A DNA stretch of 64,000 nucleotides from Arthrobacter jinronghuae (GTDB lineage Bacteria > Actinomycetota > Actinomycetes > Actinomycetales > Micrococcaceae). Under the pieces are notes generated by a model that was not told the origin of the DNA, ran no database searches, and saw only the letters and a program-made list of their open reading frames with translations. Below, piece by piece: positions 1 to 9,949 of the stretch. Where the stretch lies: assembly GCF_025244825.1 (NCBI RefSeq), contig NZ_CP104263.1, forward strand, positions 868,001 to 932,000, read 5' to 3'. The first letter of the stretch is position 1. Each line of letters opens with the position of its first letter. A program made the translations under genes and the position numbers.

Positions 1-440
1 TCCGATGCCAGGGCCAGAAAGGATTCCCCGTGCGAGAGGGAATGGAACTCCACATCCAGGCGGGCCGTGGAGGGGTTCTGCTCCAAGTAGGTAAAAAATC
101 CGTGCATCGTCTCGGCCCGCAGGAAATAGCCCCGCTTTGTCGCGCCGGGATTACGCACCAGCTGCAGGTGGCCGCTGAGCTCCGATTCGGTGCTGCGGGT
201 AGTGTGACGGGCGCCGGTGGAACCGCCTTCGGGGGACAGGCCAAAGGCCAGTGCCACCGATTCGATCAGCGTGGACTTGCCGGAACCGTTTTCGCCCACG
301 AAGACCGTGGCGGGGGCAAGGTCAAGCCCTCCATCCAGCAACTGGGCCACAGGAGGCAGGGTTGCAGGCCACTTCTGCCGGTCCAGAGGTTCCAAGGGAT
401 GCTCCCGAACCTGGCGGATGGGGAATCGGTCCGAGAACAT
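1..440 (-). CDS. AAA family ATPase, N-terminal part (cut by window edge)
   Basis: The N-terminal 146 residues of a predicted ATPase; the 3' end lies beyond position 1. A Walker A motif (VGENGSGKSTLIE) sits near residue 50, followed by LRAETMHGFF and, at the cut end, FHSLSHGESFLAL, an ABC-signature-like stretch seen in small RecF/SMC-like predicted ATPases. The ATG at 440 is the first in-frame start after a TGA at 461-459. It follows ureD on the same strand with an 18-bp gap, so it may be read through from the urease operon, but nothing links it to urease. The exact function is unknown. Confidence 0.8.
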   Translation of the reverse strand, partial: MFSDRFPIRQVREHPLEPLDRQKWPATLPPVAQLLDGGLDLAPATVFVGENGSGKSTLIESVALAFGLSPEGGSTGARHTTRSTESELSGHLQLVRNPGATKRGYFLRAETMHGFFTYLEQNPSTARLDVEFHSLSHGESFLALAS

Positions 441-458
441 ACGCAGAGTGTGCCATGT

Positions 459-1310
459 TCAGGCTTGAAGGATCGGGTCAGGTTCACCCAGCAACCCGTC
501 CTTCCAAGACCGGTAGACGGGGTCGGTTTCCCGTGCGGCTTCATGTGCCGTACCGGCAAGTGCCCGAATCGCTGCCCCCTCCGCCGCAAACTCCAGCCGC
601 CGCGCACCGCCGTCACCTGGCCTGGCGCCGCCGGTCGGACGCAGCGACGGCGGCCGCCAACCCGCCGCCGTCGCACTGGAGAGCACCTTGGCGGAGCCCA
701 GGACGCCGACGGCGCGTCGGCGCGGTCCGCGCAGATCAAGGTCTTCGTACAGGTAGTCCGTGTCCGGACCGGTCAACCGGGTGATGCTGCGCAGCGGCCC
801 GGCCTCCTCGCCGGAGCGGCCGAGGACCAGCGTTTCGCGGATCAACACCCGTGCGCCGGTGCCCAGCTTCACACGGGTTTCGCGCAGTACGTTGGACCCG
901 GCGGCAGCCACAAACGGCGCTCCCTCCCAGATCAGCACCGCACCCTCATCCAGCACCGCCTCCAGCGTCCAGCGGGACTGCTTGCCCTCGGCGTCGTAAG
1001 CCACCATGCCGGCCGGCTCGACCACCTCCAACGTGACACCCGGACCCACAGCCACCTCAATCCGGACATCATCTCCGCCGAGCAGCATCATGTGGATTCC
1101 GATCAGCGCCACCCGCAGCTGCCGCGCGCCGGAACCCGATCCGCCGGCAACCGGACGGGGCGCCAGATAATGCCCCTGGTCCAGGAGCGCGAAGCGTGCT
1201 CCCTCGCCGGCGGGTTCCACTGCGATGCGGGTAGGCCGCTGCCCGGGGTGTGCGCCGGCCGGTGCGGAAGCAGGCACCCGCTCAGTGCTGGTGTCGGACA
1301 GCTTCTTCAT
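459..1310 (-). CDS. ureD: Urease accessory protein UreD (UreH)
   Basis: Scaffold protein that binds apo-urease and, with UreF and UreG, delivers nickel to the UreC active site. About 283 residues from the ATG at 1310 (MKKLSDTS), which overlaps the 3' end of ureG by 29 bp; an ATG at 1349 would overlap further and is less likely. Family features are the [10 protein letters not shown] stretch, the [10 protein letters not shown] region and the [13 protein letters not shown] stretch. It is the last urease gene of the operon ureA-B-C-F-G-D. The middle of the protein is Ala/Gly-rich but shows no truncation. Confidence 0.9.
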   Translation of the reverse strand: MKKLSDTSTERVPASAPAGAHPGQRPTRIAVEPAGEGARFALLDQGHYLAPRPVAGGSGSGARQLRVALIGIHMMLLGGDDVRIEVAVGPGVTLEVVEPAGMVAYDAEGKQSRWTLEAVLDEGAVLIWEGAPFVAAAGSNVLRETRVKLGTGARVLIRETLVLGRSGEEAGPLRSITRLTGPDTDYLYEDLDLRGPRRRAVGVLGSAKVLSSATAAGWRPPSLRPTGGARPGDGGARRLEFAAEGAAIRALAGTAHEAARETDPVYRSWKDGLLGEPDPILQA

Positions 1311-2037
1311 CCCCGTGCGTGTGGATAAACCCGCCGTCTTCGTCCGCATGGAAATGCGGAGCCATGGGCCCGGGATCCTGCGGCGTGTGCTGCCCGGACC
1401 GGTGCAGGGCCACCAACCCGCGGACCCAGGCGCAGAGTTCGTCCACGGTGTCCTGCTGCTTGCGGGAGAGGGCCAGCACCGGAGCTCCTTCCCTGGCCGC
1501 GACGGCGTCCGCCACCATCTGTTCCACGTCGACTTCCACGTACGGGGCCAGATCGATTTTGTTGATCACCAGCAGATCGGCACGGGCAATACCCGGTCCG
1601 CCCTTCCGGGCGACATCGCCGCCGCCGGCGACGTCCAGGACAAAGATCTGCGCGTCCACCAGGGCAGGGGAGAAGGTGGCAGTGAGGTTGTCGCCGCCGC
1701 TTTCGACCAGGACGAGGTCCAGCGGCGCGAAGTCCGATTCCAGGTCCTCCACGGCAAGCAGGTTGGTGGTCACGTCATCGCGGATGGCGGTGTGGGGACA
1801 GGCACCGGTTTCCACTGCGCGGATACGCTCTTCCGGGAGAACGCCCGCGGAGCGGAGGAACCGGGCATCCTCATCCGTGTAGATGTCGTTGGTGATCACG
1901 CCGATCTGCAGCTCACCGGCCATGGCCCGGCAGATGGTGGCAATCAACGAGCTCTTGCCGGTGCCGACCGGACCGGCAACTCCCAGGCGCAGCGATCGGG
2001 TGGACGGGGCAGCGGCGGGGAACGAATTGTCAGGCAA
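1282..2037 (-). CDS. ureG: Urease accessory GTPase UreG with His-rich C-terminus
   Basis: SIMIBI-class GTPase whose hydrolysis drives nickel insertion into urease. The P-loop (GPVGTGKSS) is near residue 22, the nickel-binding CPH motif ([13 protein letters not shown]) near 80, and the base-recognition NKID near 160. At 251 residues it is longer than the usual 200-210 because of an acidic, His-rich tail ([21 protein letters not shown]; six His in the last 25 residues). No ureE is present in the operon, so this tail may act as the nickel store (inference). It overlaps ureF by 8 bp. Confidence 0.95.
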   Translation of the reverse strand: MPDNSFPAAAPSTRSLRLGVAGPVGTGKSSLIATICRAMAGELQIGVITNDIYTDEDARFLRSAGVLPEERIRAVETGACPHTAIRDDVTTNLLAVEDLESDFAPLDLVLVESGGDNLTATFSPALVDAQIFVLDVAGGGDVARKGGPGIARADLLVINKIDLAPYVEVDVEQMVADAVAAREGAPVLALSRKQQDTVDELCAWVRGLVALHRSGQHTPQDPGPMAPHFHADEDGGFIHTHGDEEAVRHQH

Positions 2038-2713
2038 CGAATAGTCTCCTTGTTCTAGTGGTGTGGTCTTCGGCCCAGTGCTCCATCAACGGGGCACTGA
2101 GGGCAGGAATATCGTCTAGGCCACCGACGAGCAGCGATTCCACGGCGACGGCGTCAATCTCTTCGGCGGCGTCCAGGATCCAGGCGGTGGCATCCATCGG
2201 GTCGATGGGCAGCAGCTTCAAGGCGGCCGCCACCACCGACTGCGCATCGTCGTAGCAGCAGAGCCGGGCGAGCTGCAGCTCGCCGACGCCGAGCGCGGCG
2301 GCGGTGACGCCCAGCGACACCGGACGGGTAGGGCGCGGAACGGTCCGCTGCAGCTCGACGACGGCGGGAGAGTCCGGTTTCAGCTTCCCGGCCAGGCGCA
2401 GCATGCCCCGGCCCAGACGGCGCGAGGCCTCCCGCTGCGCAGCGGAGGGTGTCCGCGCGTCGAGGGCAGCCTCGATCCGGGCAAAGCCGATGCCCGCTAT
2501 GCCGCAGGCGGACCTGTGTGCCAGCACGGCAGCGGCGGTTTCCACCCGGACCACCGTGTGCAGCCGGGCGAGCAGGTAGGGATACACGCCGTCGACGTCC
2601 AGGCCGGCCAGGACCGCCGGCTCCAGGCCCGCCGAGTGCGAGTACGCTCCGGAGGGCAACCGCGAATCGGCCAGCAGGAAAGCGGCAACGCCGGCGTCGG
2701 GAACTAGCAGCAT
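2030..2713 (-). CDS. ureF: Urease accessory protein UreF
   Basis: All-helical UreF (227 residues) that bridges UreD and UreG and is thought to gate GTP hydrolysis during urease maturation. The start region has the family motif [18 protein letters not shown], and residues 130-150 carry the [10 protein letters not shown] stretch. The ATG at 2713 lies 8 bp after the ureC stop, and its end overlaps ureG by 8 bp, so translation is probably coupled. In many bacteria ureE lies between ureC and ureF; here there is no room for it. Confidence 0.92.
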   Translation of the reverse strand: MLLVPDAGVAAFLLADSRLPSGAYSHSAGLEPAVLAGLDVDGVYPYLLARLHTVVRVETAAAVLAHRSACGIAGIGFARIEAALDARTPSAAQREASRRLGRGMLRLAGKLKPDSPAVVELQRTVPRPTRPVSLGVTAAALGVGELQLARLCCYDDAQSVVAAALKLLPIDPMDATAWILDAAEEIDAVAVESLLVGGLDDIPALSAPLMEHWAEDHTTRTRRLFVA

Positions 2714-2721
2714 CGTTCCCC

Positions 2722-4428
2722 CTAGAACAGCGAGTAGCGCTGGGTCAGGGGCAGCTCGGATACGGGAGCCGGTTCGATGACCTGCCCGTCGATGCTGACC
2801 ATAAATGTTTCCGGGTTCACCTGGATGTCCGGCAGCGCCGTGTTATTCGGCAGTGATGCCTTGGTGACGTCCCGGGTGGAACGGATGGCGGTCAGCGTGC
2901 GGGTCAGACCGAGCCGGTCCGCCAGTCCGTCGTCGAGCGCTGCCGGCGCTACAAAGGAGGTGGACAGATGCGGTGCCGACGACGCCGTTCCCGCCAGTGC
3001 TTCCCGCATCCAGACGGGCTGGGGCGTGGGCAGGGTGGCATTGGGGTCACCCATCTGGCCGGCCACGATCGCTCCGCCCTTGATCACCAGCGTCGGACGG
3101 ATACCGAAGAACGCCGGATCCCACAGCACCAGGTCCGCCATTTTGCCGACCTCGACGGAGCCGACCTCATGGTCGATGCCGTGCGCCACCGCAGGGCAGA
3201 TGGTGTATTTGGCAATGTAGCGGCGCACCCGCTCATTGTCGGCCGGTAGCTGGGACGCCGTGGCGCCCATGTAGTCCTTCATAACGTGCGCCACCTGCCA
3301 GGTACGGGTGATCGTTTCGCCGATGCGGCCCATGGCCTGGGCGTCGGAAGAGGTAATGGACATGGCGCCGAGGTCCTGGAGGACGTCCTCGGCCATCATG
3401 GTGTTGGCCCGGATCCGGGACTCGGCAAAGGCCAGGTCCTCGGGGATCCGCGGATTCAGGTGATGGCAGACCATCAGCATGTCCAGATGCTCCGCCACGG
3501 TGTTGACCGTGAAGGGGAGGGTCGGGTTGGTTGACGCCGGCAGGACATTCGCAGCGGCAGCCACCGTGATGATGTCCGGGGCATGTCCGCCGCCGGCACC
3601 CTCGGCGTGGAACACATGGATGCCGCGGCCGTTGATCGCGTCCAGCGTGTTCTGCACATAGCCGGCCTCGTTCAGTGAATCCGCGTGCAGCGCCACCTGC
3701 ACGCCCCACCGGTCCGCGGCGGTCAAGGCGGCGTCGATGGCGGCCGGCGTCGACCCCCAGTCCTCGTGGACCTTGTAGCCTGCGGCGCCGGCAAGTGCCT
3801 GCTCTTCCAGCCCGGCCTGGCTGACCGTGTTGCCCTTGCCGTAGAGCAGGAAGTTCAGCGGCAGGTGGTCCAGCGCCCGGTGCATCACCTGCAGGTTCCA
3901 GGCGCCCGGCGTCACTGTCGTCGCCTTGGACCCTTCGGCCGGACCGGTGCCGCCGCCGCCCACGGTCGTGATGCCGGAGGCAAGCGCCTCCCGCAGGGCA
4001 TCGGTGCCCAGCAGGTGGACGTGGGTGTCGATTCCGCCGGCAGTGAGGATCCGGCGCTCGCCGGAAATGATCTCGGTCCCGGGGCCGATGACCAGCGCCG
4101 GATCGATTCCGTCCATGATGTCCGGGTTGCCGGACTTCCCGATGCCCGCTATCCGGCCGTTCCGGACGCCGACGTCGGCGCGCACAATGCCCCAGTGGTC
4201 CACGATGATGACGTTGGTGATCACCAGGTCCGGCGCACCCTCGGCGGAACTACGGGTGGACTGGGCCATGGACTCCCGGATGTTCTTGCCGCCTCCGAAG
4301 ACGGATTCATCCCCGCCGAAGGTGTAATCCTGTTCCGGGCTGATCCAAAGATCGGTATCGCCCAGCCGGACCGAGTCGCCCGTGGTGGGGCCGTATAGGT
4401 GGGCGTATTCATCCCTGCTGATCCGCAT
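2722..4428 (-). CDS. ureC: Urease alpha (catalytic) subunit
   Basis: Catalytic subunit that hydrolyses urea to ammonia and carbamate at a bis-nickel centre. Length (568 aa) is normal. All expected ligands are visible: HVH (His136, His138), the carbamylated Lys219 in GYKVHEDWG, His248 (VALHADS), His274 (VFHAEG) and Asp362 (SSDAQAMG). The mobile-flap Cys321-His322 is in MVCHHLNP. The residues after HVH (LLGTDA) differ from the common HFICPQ form, but no ligand is lost. It lies 2 bp after ureB. Active enzyme is expected provided nickel is delivered. Confidence 0.97.
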   Translation of the reverse strand: MRISRDEYAHLYGPTTGDSVRLGDTDLWISPEQDYTFGGDESVFGGGKNIRESMAQSTRSSAEGAPDLVITNVIIVDHWGIVRADVGVRNGRIAGIGKSGNPDIMDGIDPALVIGPGTEIISGERRILTAGGIDTHVHLLGTDALREALASGITTVGGGGTGPAEGSKATTVTPGAWNLQVMHRALDHLPLNFLLYGKGNTVSQAGLEEQALAGAAGYKVHEDWGSTPAAIDAALTAADRWGVQVALHADSLNEAGYVQNTLDAINGRGIHVFHAEGAGGGHAPDIITVAAAANVLPASTNPTLPFTVNTVAEHLDMLMVCHHLNPRIPEDLAFAESRIRANTMMAEDVLQDLGAMSITSSDAQAMGRIGETITRTWQVAHVMKDYMGATASQLPADNERVRRYIAKYTICPAVAHGIDHEVGSVEVGKMADLVLWDPAFFGIRPTLVIKGGAIVAGQMGDPNATLPTPQPVWMREALAGTASSAPHLSTSFVAPAALDDGLADRLGLTRTLTAIRSTRDVTKASLPNNTALPDIQVNPETFMVSIDGQVIEPAPVSELPLTQRYSLF

Positions 4429-4430
4429 GT

Positions 4431-4748
4431 TCAGGCCCCTTCCGTCGCGGTACCCCGTAGTTGAAGGCCGGGAACCTTGCCGCTGCCAGCCAACCGGACG
4501 AGGGTTACCTCGCGGGAGGCGCCGGGTTCAAACCGGACGGCCGTACCTGCCGGGACGCCCAGCCGGAAGCCGACGGCGGCATCCCGGTCGAAGCGCAGCG
4601 CCGAATTCACGTCAGCGAAGTGGAAGTGGGAGCCGATCTGGACCGGACGGTCGCCGTCGTTGGTCACCACCAAGCGGCGGGTCTCGCGTCCGGCATTGAT
4701 CTCCACGTCTCCCTGCGCGGTACGGATTTCGCCGGGAACCATGCTCAT
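4431..4748 (-). CDS. ureB: Urease beta subunit
   Basis: Small structural subunit (105 aa) of the (UreABC)3 urease complex. It begins VPGEI and contains the diagnostic [10 protein letters not shown] and the [22 protein letters not shown] region followed by VTLVRLAG. The ATG at 4748 overlaps the end of ureA by 4 bp (ATGA-type coupling), and the stop is 2 bp before ureC. Separate ureA and ureB genes are the usual non-fused bacterial arrangement. Confidence 0.95.
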   Translation of the reverse strand: MSMVPGEIRTAQGDVEINAGRETRRLVVTNDGDRPVQIGSHFHFADVNSALRFDRDAAVGFRLGVPAGTAVRFEPGASREVTLVRLAGSGKVPGLQLRGTATEGA

Positions 4749-5047
4749 GAGATCGGATCCGTAATAGTGACCAGTTTGCGGCCGTCAGGAAAGGTCGCTT
4801 CAATCTGCAGGTCCGGAAGCATTTCCGGCACCCCCTCCATCACTTCGTCGCGGCGCAGGACCGAGCGTCCCTCGCTCATCAGGTCGGCAACCAGCCCGCC
4901 CTCGCGTGCCCGTTCCATCACCCAGCAGGAAAGCAGGGCCACGGCCTCGGGATAGTTGAGCCGGATGCCGCGTTCCCTGCGGTCGCGTGCCACCATGCCG
5001 GCAACACTGAGCAGCAGCTTGTCCTTATCAGCGGGAGTGAGGAACAT
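4745..5047 (-). CDS. ureA: Urease gamma subunit
   Basis: First gene of the urease operon; 100-residue gamma subunit. It begins [20 protein letters not shown] and has the [21 protein letters not shown] region typical of UreA. The reading frame runs upstream to 5146, but the conserved family start is the ATG at 5047, matching the normal 100-aa length. A weak -10-like CACAAT lies 6 nt before that ATG, so it may be leaderless (tentative). The neighbour is a divergent TSUP permease, with a 14-bp tandem repeat between them. Confidence 0.95.
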   Translation of the reverse strand: MFLTPADKDKLLLSVAGMVARDRRERGIRLNYPEAVALLSCWVMERAREGGLVADLMSEGRSVLRRDEVMEGVPEMLPDLQIEATFPDGRKLVTITDPIS

Positions 5048-5093
5048 GCGCCGATTGTGCCACCGGGTTGTTTCCGGGGTGTTGCGTAATTTG

Positions 5094-5121
5094 CCTAAAC
5101 GTCGAAACCTAAACGTCGAAA
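5094..5121. repeat. Two tandem copies of a 14-bp unit between ureA and the TSUP gene
   Basis: The unit CCTAAACGTCGAAA occurs twice with no spacer (5094-5107 and 5108-5121), in the 110-bp divergent intergenic region. It could be a regulator binding element or a simple replication-slippage duplication. Nothing else is evident in this intergenic stretch apart from the promoter of the plus-strand gene. Confidence 0.8.
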
Positions 5122-5157
5122 TTGGGAGCCGGGAGTCTTCCGCCATAGACTTCGGCA

Positions 5158-5907
5158 GTGAATTCCGGACTGCTGCTGGCGATCTTGGTCGCCGTCTTTG
5201 TTGGGGGAATCGCGCAGCGTGTGGCCGGGATTGGCTTCGGACTCCTGCTGGCGCCGTTCTTCATCGTTGCCCTCGGCCCGTACCCGGGTGTCGTGGTCAC
5301 CAATGTGTGCGGCATGCTGGCCGCCGGTCTGGTGATCCGGCACGTCTGGCAGCGTATCGACTGGAAAATGTACGTCTCGCTGGCCGTGCCGGCGGCGCTC
5401 GGCGTGCTGCTGGGAACATATGCGGCGTCGGTCCTTCCGGTGGGACCGCTGGAAATCGGAGTCGGTGTTTTTATGCTCGCCGCCCTGACGTCATCCCTGG
5501 TGCTGAACCGGACCGAGATGGTGCTGCGCGGAGGTTCGCCGAAAGCTGCCGCAGGACTCTTAGCCGGAATCAGCAACTCCATGGCCGGAGCCGGGGTTCC
5601 AGCCGTGAGCGCCTACGCAGTCCTGGCCAAGTGGCCGCAGGCATCCTTCATGGCAACCATGCAGCCCTTCCTTGCCACGCTGAGCATTGTGACCCTGGCG
5701 GCCCACGCCGTGGTGGACCCGGGGGAGTGGCCGCAGCTGGCCTGGTGGCTCTGGGTACTGCTCGGCATCCTCACCGTTGCCGGGCTTCGAACCGGAAGCC
5801 GGCTGGCACCGCACGTTCCCGAGTCCACGGCCCGCCGCGTCGTCGTCGTTCTGGCCTACCTGGGAGCCGTGTCCGCCCTGGTCAAGGGGATCATCGACCT
5901 GCAGTAG
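5158..5907 (+). CDS. TSUP (TauE/SafE, DUF81) family membrane permease, copy 1
   Basis: Membrane protein of 249 aa with 7-8 predicted hydrophobic segments. Family hallmarks are the repeated [19 protein letters not shown] start and the second-half [22 protein letters not shown] proteins move sulfite, sulfoacetate or other small anions; the substrate here is unknown. The GTG start at 5158 follows a TAGACT -10 box by 6 nt, pointing to a leaderless transcript. A clear paralogue lies at 17614-18360 with the same start architecture. Confidence 0.88.
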   Translation: MNSGLLLAILVAVFVGGIAQRVAGIGFGLLLAPFFIVALGPYPGVVVTNVCGMLAAGLVIRHVWQRIDWKMYVSLAVPAALGVLLGTYAASVLPVGPLEIGVGVFMLAALTSSLVLNRTEMVLRGGSPKAAAGLLAGISNSMAGAGVPAVSAYAVLAKWPQASFMATMQPFLATLSIVTLAAHAVVDPGEWPQLAWWLWVLLGILTVAGLRTGSRLAPHVPESTARRVVVVLAYLGAVSALVKGIIDLQ

Positions 5908-5916
5908 CCGCAGAGC

Positions 5917-6558
5917 CTATTTGCCGCCGGACTTTCCCGCACGCTCCTTGGCGGCCTTGGCAACCTTCACGGCTGCAGCCGCCTTGGCAACCTTCACGGC
6001 CTTCCCGGACTTGTCGGCTTTGGCTGCCTTCGCAGTCTTGGCGGCTTTGGCCGTCTTGCCCGCCTTCGCCGCTGCCTTGCCTGCACCCTTGGCGCCGACC
6101 GCTGCCGCGGTACCCATCACCGGCGTCGGAACCTTGACGACCTTGACCTTGGTCTTCGGCCGTTTGCGGTCCAGGACCAGTGCGGTGGCAATGCCGGCCA
6201 TCCAGGTGTCCTTTGCCAGCCCCATGCCGTCGGGGGAGGGGCGGATGCCATCCGCTTCCGTCATTTCCGGCGTCATGAGGTACATCCGGATCATGCCGCC
6301 GGAGAAGCCGCCCAAAATGAGCCCGGCCAGGCGGCTGGGAACGAACGGGAGCAGCAGGGACAGTCCCACGCAGATCTCCGCGTTGCTCAGCAGCTTGCCG
6401 AATTTCGCCGGTTCAATGTCCTGGACCTGGGGAAAGGCTTTGGCGGCCATCTGCTGCAGGTACGCGGCGCTTTCCGCATCCAGATTGCGCTTATTGAGAC
6501 CGGAATTGAGGATGTAGGCGCCGGTGGTCAGGCGCAGGGGAATATGGCTGAGTTTCAT
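5917..6558 (-). CDS. DoxX-like membrane protein with Lys/Ala-rich tail
   Basis: 213 aa. Residues 1-130 look like a DoxX-type membrane protein: hydrophobic stretches at about 60-95 and 117-130, with a PLRLTTGAYILNSGLNK start. Residues 131-213 are a low-complexity tail dominated by Lys and Ala in AAK/KA repeats (for example GKAAAKAGKTAKAAK), like the C-terminal tails of histone-H1-type nucleoid proteins. The tail would be strongly positive and could contact DNA, RNA or acidic lipids on the cytoplasmic side (inference). AAGGGA precedes the ATG. It converges on the TSUP gene with a 9-bp gap. Confidence 0.75.
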   Translation of the reverse strand: MKLSHIPLRLTTGAYILNSGLNKRNLDAESAAYLQQMAAKAFPQVQDIEPAKFGKLLSNAEICVGLSLLLPFVPSRLAGLILGGFSGGMIRMYLMTPEMTEADGIRPSPDGMGLAKDTWMAGIATALVLDRKRPKTKVKVVKVPTPVMGTAAAVGAKGAGKAAAKAGKTAKAAKTAKAAKADKSGKAVKVAKAAAAVKVAKAAKERAGKSGGK

Positions 6559-6749
6559 GGGAGTCCCTTCGATTCAATTCTGAGCCTACGGCCGCCGCGG
6601 TGCCTGCGCCAGAGTAGACGCTGGAACGAACGGTGGCGAAGAGCCGGGCGAAAATGTCCGAAACGCGGGGGAACAGGTTACTCACCGGTCGCCTTGTCTG
6701 CTTTTATAAAGGGGTACGCCGCAGCAGCTGTCGACACAAGAAGGTTCCG

Positions 6750-7646
6750 ATGGAATTCCTCCCGGGTGAGCATCCTCGCCCGCGTCATTTCCTCCTCCAT
6801 CTCAGCGACACGCACCTGCTCGGGGGTGACAACCGCCTGTATGGCGCAGTGGACAGCCATGCCAAACTTCGTGCACTCTTCGCCCGTCTCGAAGACAGCG
6901 GACAACAGCCCGAAGCTCTTATTTTCACCGGCGACCTGGCGGACCGCGGTGAAGCCGGCGCCTACGCCAAGCTCCGGGAGATCGTTATCCCTGCCGCTGA
7001 ACGGATGGGTTCCCGGGTGATCTGGGCGATGGGCAACCACGACAACCGGGCGGCTTTCCGCCAGGTCCTGCTAAACGAGGCTCCGGAAATGTCGCCGGTG
7101 GACCAGGTGCACCACCTCGGCGGGCTGCGGATCATCACCCTCGACACCACCGTCCCGGACCACCACCACGGGGAGCTCAGCGACAGCCAGCTTGCCTGGC
7201 TGCGGCGGGAACTGCAGAAGGCCGCTCCGGAGGGAACCATCCTGGCAATGCACCATCCGCCGGTCCCCAGCGTGCAGGACCTCGCCGTCCTGGTTGAACT
7301 GCGGCATCAGCACCGGCTTGCAGGCGTCTTGGCGGGCAGCGATGTCCGGGCCATCATCGCCGGGCACCTGCACTATTCGACCTTCAGCACCTTCGCCGGG
7401 ATCCCCGTGTCCGTAGCGTCAGCCACCTGTTACACGCAGGACCTCGCGACGCCGGGGACCCGCGGCCAGGATGCGGGCCAGGGCTACAACATGGTCCACC
7501 TCTACGAGGATTCGGTGGTGCACTCCGTGGTGCCCTTGGAGGAAAGCGGCACCGTGGGGGAGCAGGTGGGGCCGGAGGAAACCGCTGCCCGCCTGGCGGA
7601 GGCGGGTATCCGGCTACCAGGTGCGCTCACACTGACATCCGCCTAG
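6750..7646 (+). CDS. Metallophosphoesterase, CpdA/GpdQ type
   Basis: Calcineurin-like phosphoesterase of 298 aa. The metal-binding signature is complete: LSDTHL near residue 17, FTGDLADRG near 62, MGNHDNR near 94, HHPPVP near 168 and IAGHLHYS near 208. This subgroup hydrolyses cyclic nucleotides or glycerophosphodiesters; cAMP phosphodiesterase is the usual guess. The ATG at 6750 is preceded by AGAAGG at a good distance; an upstream in-frame extension to 6633 has no support. It ends overlapping the convergent flavin-binding gene by 4 bp. Confidence 0.87.
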   Translation: MEFLPGEHPRPRHFLLHLSDTHLLGGDNRLYGAVDSHAKLRALFARLEDSGQQPEALIFTGDLADRGEAGAYAKLREIVIPAAERMGSRVIWAMGNHDNRAAFRQVLLNEAPEMSPVDQVHHLGGLRIITLDTTVPDHHHGELSDSQLAWLRRELQKAAPEGTILAMHHPPVPSVQDLAVLVELRHQHRLAGVLAGSDVRAIIAGHLHYSTFSTFAGIPVSVASATCYTQDLATPGTRGQDAGQGYNMVHLYEDSVVHSVVPLEESGTVGEQVGPEETAARLAEAGIRLPGALTLTSA

Positions 7647-8068
7647 TCCCGGGACGGGTCCGGGCCCAGGTTGAAGAACCGGCCGGTGACGGTTTCGGGC
7701 ACAATCTCCACGTAGCGGTACTTCTCCGTGCGAACCCAGGGCTGCAGGGGAAGGCTGTCCGCGGCTTCGATCTCGGCCCCCGTCTCCAGGAAGCGGGTTG
7801 TTCCCTTGACGATGACGGACCAGGCCTGGTCACTGTGGATGCCGTCGGCTTCGAACGCTACGTGCGTATTGACCGCCATTTCCGCCAGCTTCGTGCCCGG
7901 CGCGGTGCGAAGGAGGAGTACGCCGTCGTGCGCCAGGTAGTTGATGGGATAGATGCTGGGGCGGTTAGCCACGCTGACCGCAAGACGGCCGTGATGCGTG
8001 TGTTCCAGAAACTTCCAGCTTTCTTCTGAAGACAGTTCAACCACGGGCGGCAGCTCTTCATTAGTCAT
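7643..8068 (-). CDS. Pyridoxamine 5'-phosphate oxidase-like flavin-binding protein
   Basis: 141-aa split-barrel protein of the PNPOx-like family (FMN or F420 binding). Typical elements are the start with a conserved short acidic segment ([21 protein letters not shown]), [11 protein letters not shown], the RTAPGTKL motif, [18 protein letters not shown] near 75-95 and [12 protein letters not shown] at the end. Members include nitroimidazole-resistance-like reductases, but the substrate cannot be told. It lies divergent to the catalase gene. A small odd palindrome (CACAC-A-GTGTG) sits just before its start. Confidence 0.85.
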   Translation of the reverse strand: MTNEELPPVVELSSEESWKFLEHTHHGRLAVSVANRPSIYPINYLAHDGVLLLRTAPGTKLAEMAVNTHVAFEADGIHSDQAWSVIVKGTTRFLETGAEIEAADSLPLQPWVRTEKYRYVEIVPETVTGRFFNLGPDPSRD

Positions 8069-8208
8069 TCACACAGTGTGCCAACAGCACCTCCGGACCG
8101 CCACCATCAGGTTGCTTATGAACTTGACTCTGTCCCTACCCTTGCAAGAGAGTGGAGTAGGTAGTATTGCCAGCCAGCAATAGACCTCACCACCGAGGAG
8201 CACACGTT

Positions 8209-9882
8209 ATGACAGACGCAGGACAGCAGCATTCCACTACCGGCCAGAACGACGCCGGAGACCCGAAGACCCTGACCACACGCCAGGGACACCCGGTCTA
8301 CGACAACCAGAACACCCGGACTGTGGGAGCTCGTGGCCCGGCCACGCTGGAGAACTACCAGCTCCTCGAGAAGATCAGCCACTTCGACCGTGAGCGGATC
8401 CCCGAGCGCGTGGTCCACGCCCGCGGCTTCGTGGCGTACGGCGAGTTCGAAGCGACCGGCAAGTGGGGCGACGAGCCCATTGCCAAGTACACCCGCGCCA
8501 AGCTTTTCTCCGAGCCGGGCAAGAAGACCGACCTGGCCATCCGCCTTTCCTCGGTTATCGGTGGCCGGGACTCTTCGGAGACCGCCCGTGACCCGCGCGG
8601 CTTTGCCGTGAAGTTCTACACCGAAGACGGCAACTGGGACCTGGTCGGCAACAACCTCGGCGTCTTCTTCATCCGCGATGCCATCAAGTTCCCCGACGTG
8701 ATTCACTCCCTGAAGCCGGACCCCGTCACCTTCCGCCAGGAACCGGCCCGCATCTTCGACTTCATGTCGCAGACTCCCGAAGCCATGCACATGCTGGTGA
8801 ACCTCTTCAGCCCGCGCGGCATCCCGGCGGATTACCGCCACATGCAGGGCTTCGGCGTTAACACCTACCGCTGGGTCAACGCTGCCGGCGAGTCGAAGCT
8901 GGTCAAGTACCACTTCCAGCCGCGGGAAGGCGTGAAGTCCCTCACCGAGGAAGACGCCGCCAACATCCAGGCCAATGATCTGGGCCATGCGTCGAAGGAC
9001 CTCTACGAGGCCATTGAACGCGGCGACTACCCGAAGTGGGACCTGTACGTCCAGATGATGGATGACCACGACCATCCGGAACTGGACTTCGATCCGCTGG
9101 ATGACACCAAGACGTGGCCGGAGCAGGATTTCGAACCCAAGCTCATTGGCACCATGACCCTGAACCGCAACGTCACGGACCACCACAACGAAAACGAGCA
9201 GATTGCTTTCGGTACCGGTGTCCTGGTGGACGGGCTGGAATTCTCCGACGACAAGATGCTCGTTGGCCGTACGTTCAGCTACTCCGATACGCAGCGTTAC
9301 CGCGTAGGCCCGAACTACCTGCAGCTTCCGGTGAACTCCGCGAAGAACGCACGGGTCGCCACCAACCAGCGCGGCGGCCAGATGTCCTACGGCACCGACC
9401 TCGCGCCGGGGCAGAACCCGCACGTGAACTACGAGCCGAACATCACCGGCGGCCTGCAGGAAGCACCCAAGCCGGAACAGGCTGAAGTCGGCCCCGAGCT
9501 TGAGGGTCGCCTGACCCGCGCCCGCCTGCCCCGCACGAACGACTACATGCAGGCCGGCCAGCGCTACCAGCTGATGGAGCAGTGGGAGAAGGACGACTTG
9601 GTCGCCAACTTCATTGCCAACGTCGGCCAGGCTGTCCGCCCGGTGCAGGAGCGCATGCTCTGGCACTTCTACATGACCGACGACGAGCTGGGCGCACGCG
9701 TCGGAGAGGGCCTGGGCATCAGCTTGGACGAGATCAAGGATCTCGGCCCGCTGGCCACCCAGACGCTCAATGAGGAAGAAACCGAGCGCATGAAGAACCT
9801 GGGCCATAACGGTCCCCGGAACGTCGAAGGCCTGACCATGACTCACTGCGTGCCCAATGAGCACGTGGTAGTTACCCGGTAA
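8209..9882 (+). CDS. katA: Monofunctional haem catalase
   Basis: Cytoplasmic catalase, 2 H2O2 to 2 H2O + O2. The 557-aa length fits small-subunit catalases with a long tail. The active-site His70 is in [15 protein letters not shown], the distal Asn is in [18 protein letters not shown], and the proximal haem Tyr is in the [12 protein letters not shown] motif. The ATG at 8209 has a strong GAGGAG at 8195-8200; an upstream GTG-type extension is not needed. A terminator follows at 9897-9943. The letter in the katA symbol is approximate because catalase naming varies between species. Confidence 0.95.
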   Translation: MTDAGQQHSTTGQNDAGDPKTLTTRQGHPVYDNQNTRTVGARGPATLENYQLLEKISHFDRERIPERVVHARGFVAYGEFEATGKWGDEPIAKYTRAKLFSEPGKKTDLAIRLSSVIGGRDSSETARDPRGFAVKFYTEDGNWDLVGNNLGVFFIRDAIKFPDVIHSLKPDPVTFRQEPARIFDFMSQTPEAMHMLVNLFSPRGIPADYRHMQGFGVNTYRWVNAAGESKLVKYHFQPREGVKSLTEEDAANIQANDLGHASKDLYEAIERGDYPKWDLYVQMMDDHDHPELDFDPLDDTKTWPEQDFEPKLIGTMTLNRNVTDHHNENEQIAFGTGVLVDGLEFSDDKMLVGRTFSYSDTQRYRVGPNYLQLPVNSAKNARVATNQRGGQMSYGTDLAPGQNPHVNYEPNITGGLQEAPKPEQAEVGPELEGRLTRARLPRTNDYMQAGQRYQLMEQWEKDDLVANFIANVGQAVRPVQERMLWHFYMTDDELGARVGEGLGISLDEIKDLGPLATQTLNEEETERMKNLGHNGPRNVEGLTMTHCVPNEHVVVTR

Positions 9883-9896
9883 CTAGCTTTCACACA

Positions 9897-9943
9897 ACGA
9901 CGGCGCGGGCGCACTTTTGGTGCGTTCCGCGCCGTCGTCGTTT
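9897..9943 (+). terminator. Rho-independent terminator after catalase
   Basis: Arms ACGACGGCGCGG (9897-9908) and CCGCGCCGTCGT (9927-9938) pair perfectly and are extended by GCGCA/TGCGT around a TTTTGG-type loop; a short T run follows. It also stands between the convergent catalase and Stealth genes. The arm core recurs in the terminators at 25741 and 31830. Confidence 0.85.
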
Positions 9944-9949
9944 AATCCC

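Noticed and set aside
8070..8083. CACAC-A-GTGTG palindrome as an operator
   Set aside because: The arms are only 5 bp and simple in composition. Such short palindromes are expected by chance.
8113..8167. Sigma-A promoter for the catalase gene (TTGACT ... TAGTAT)
   Set aside because: The spacing between these boxes is 32 bp and no alternative pair has a 16-18 bp spacer. The promoter is left unassigned.
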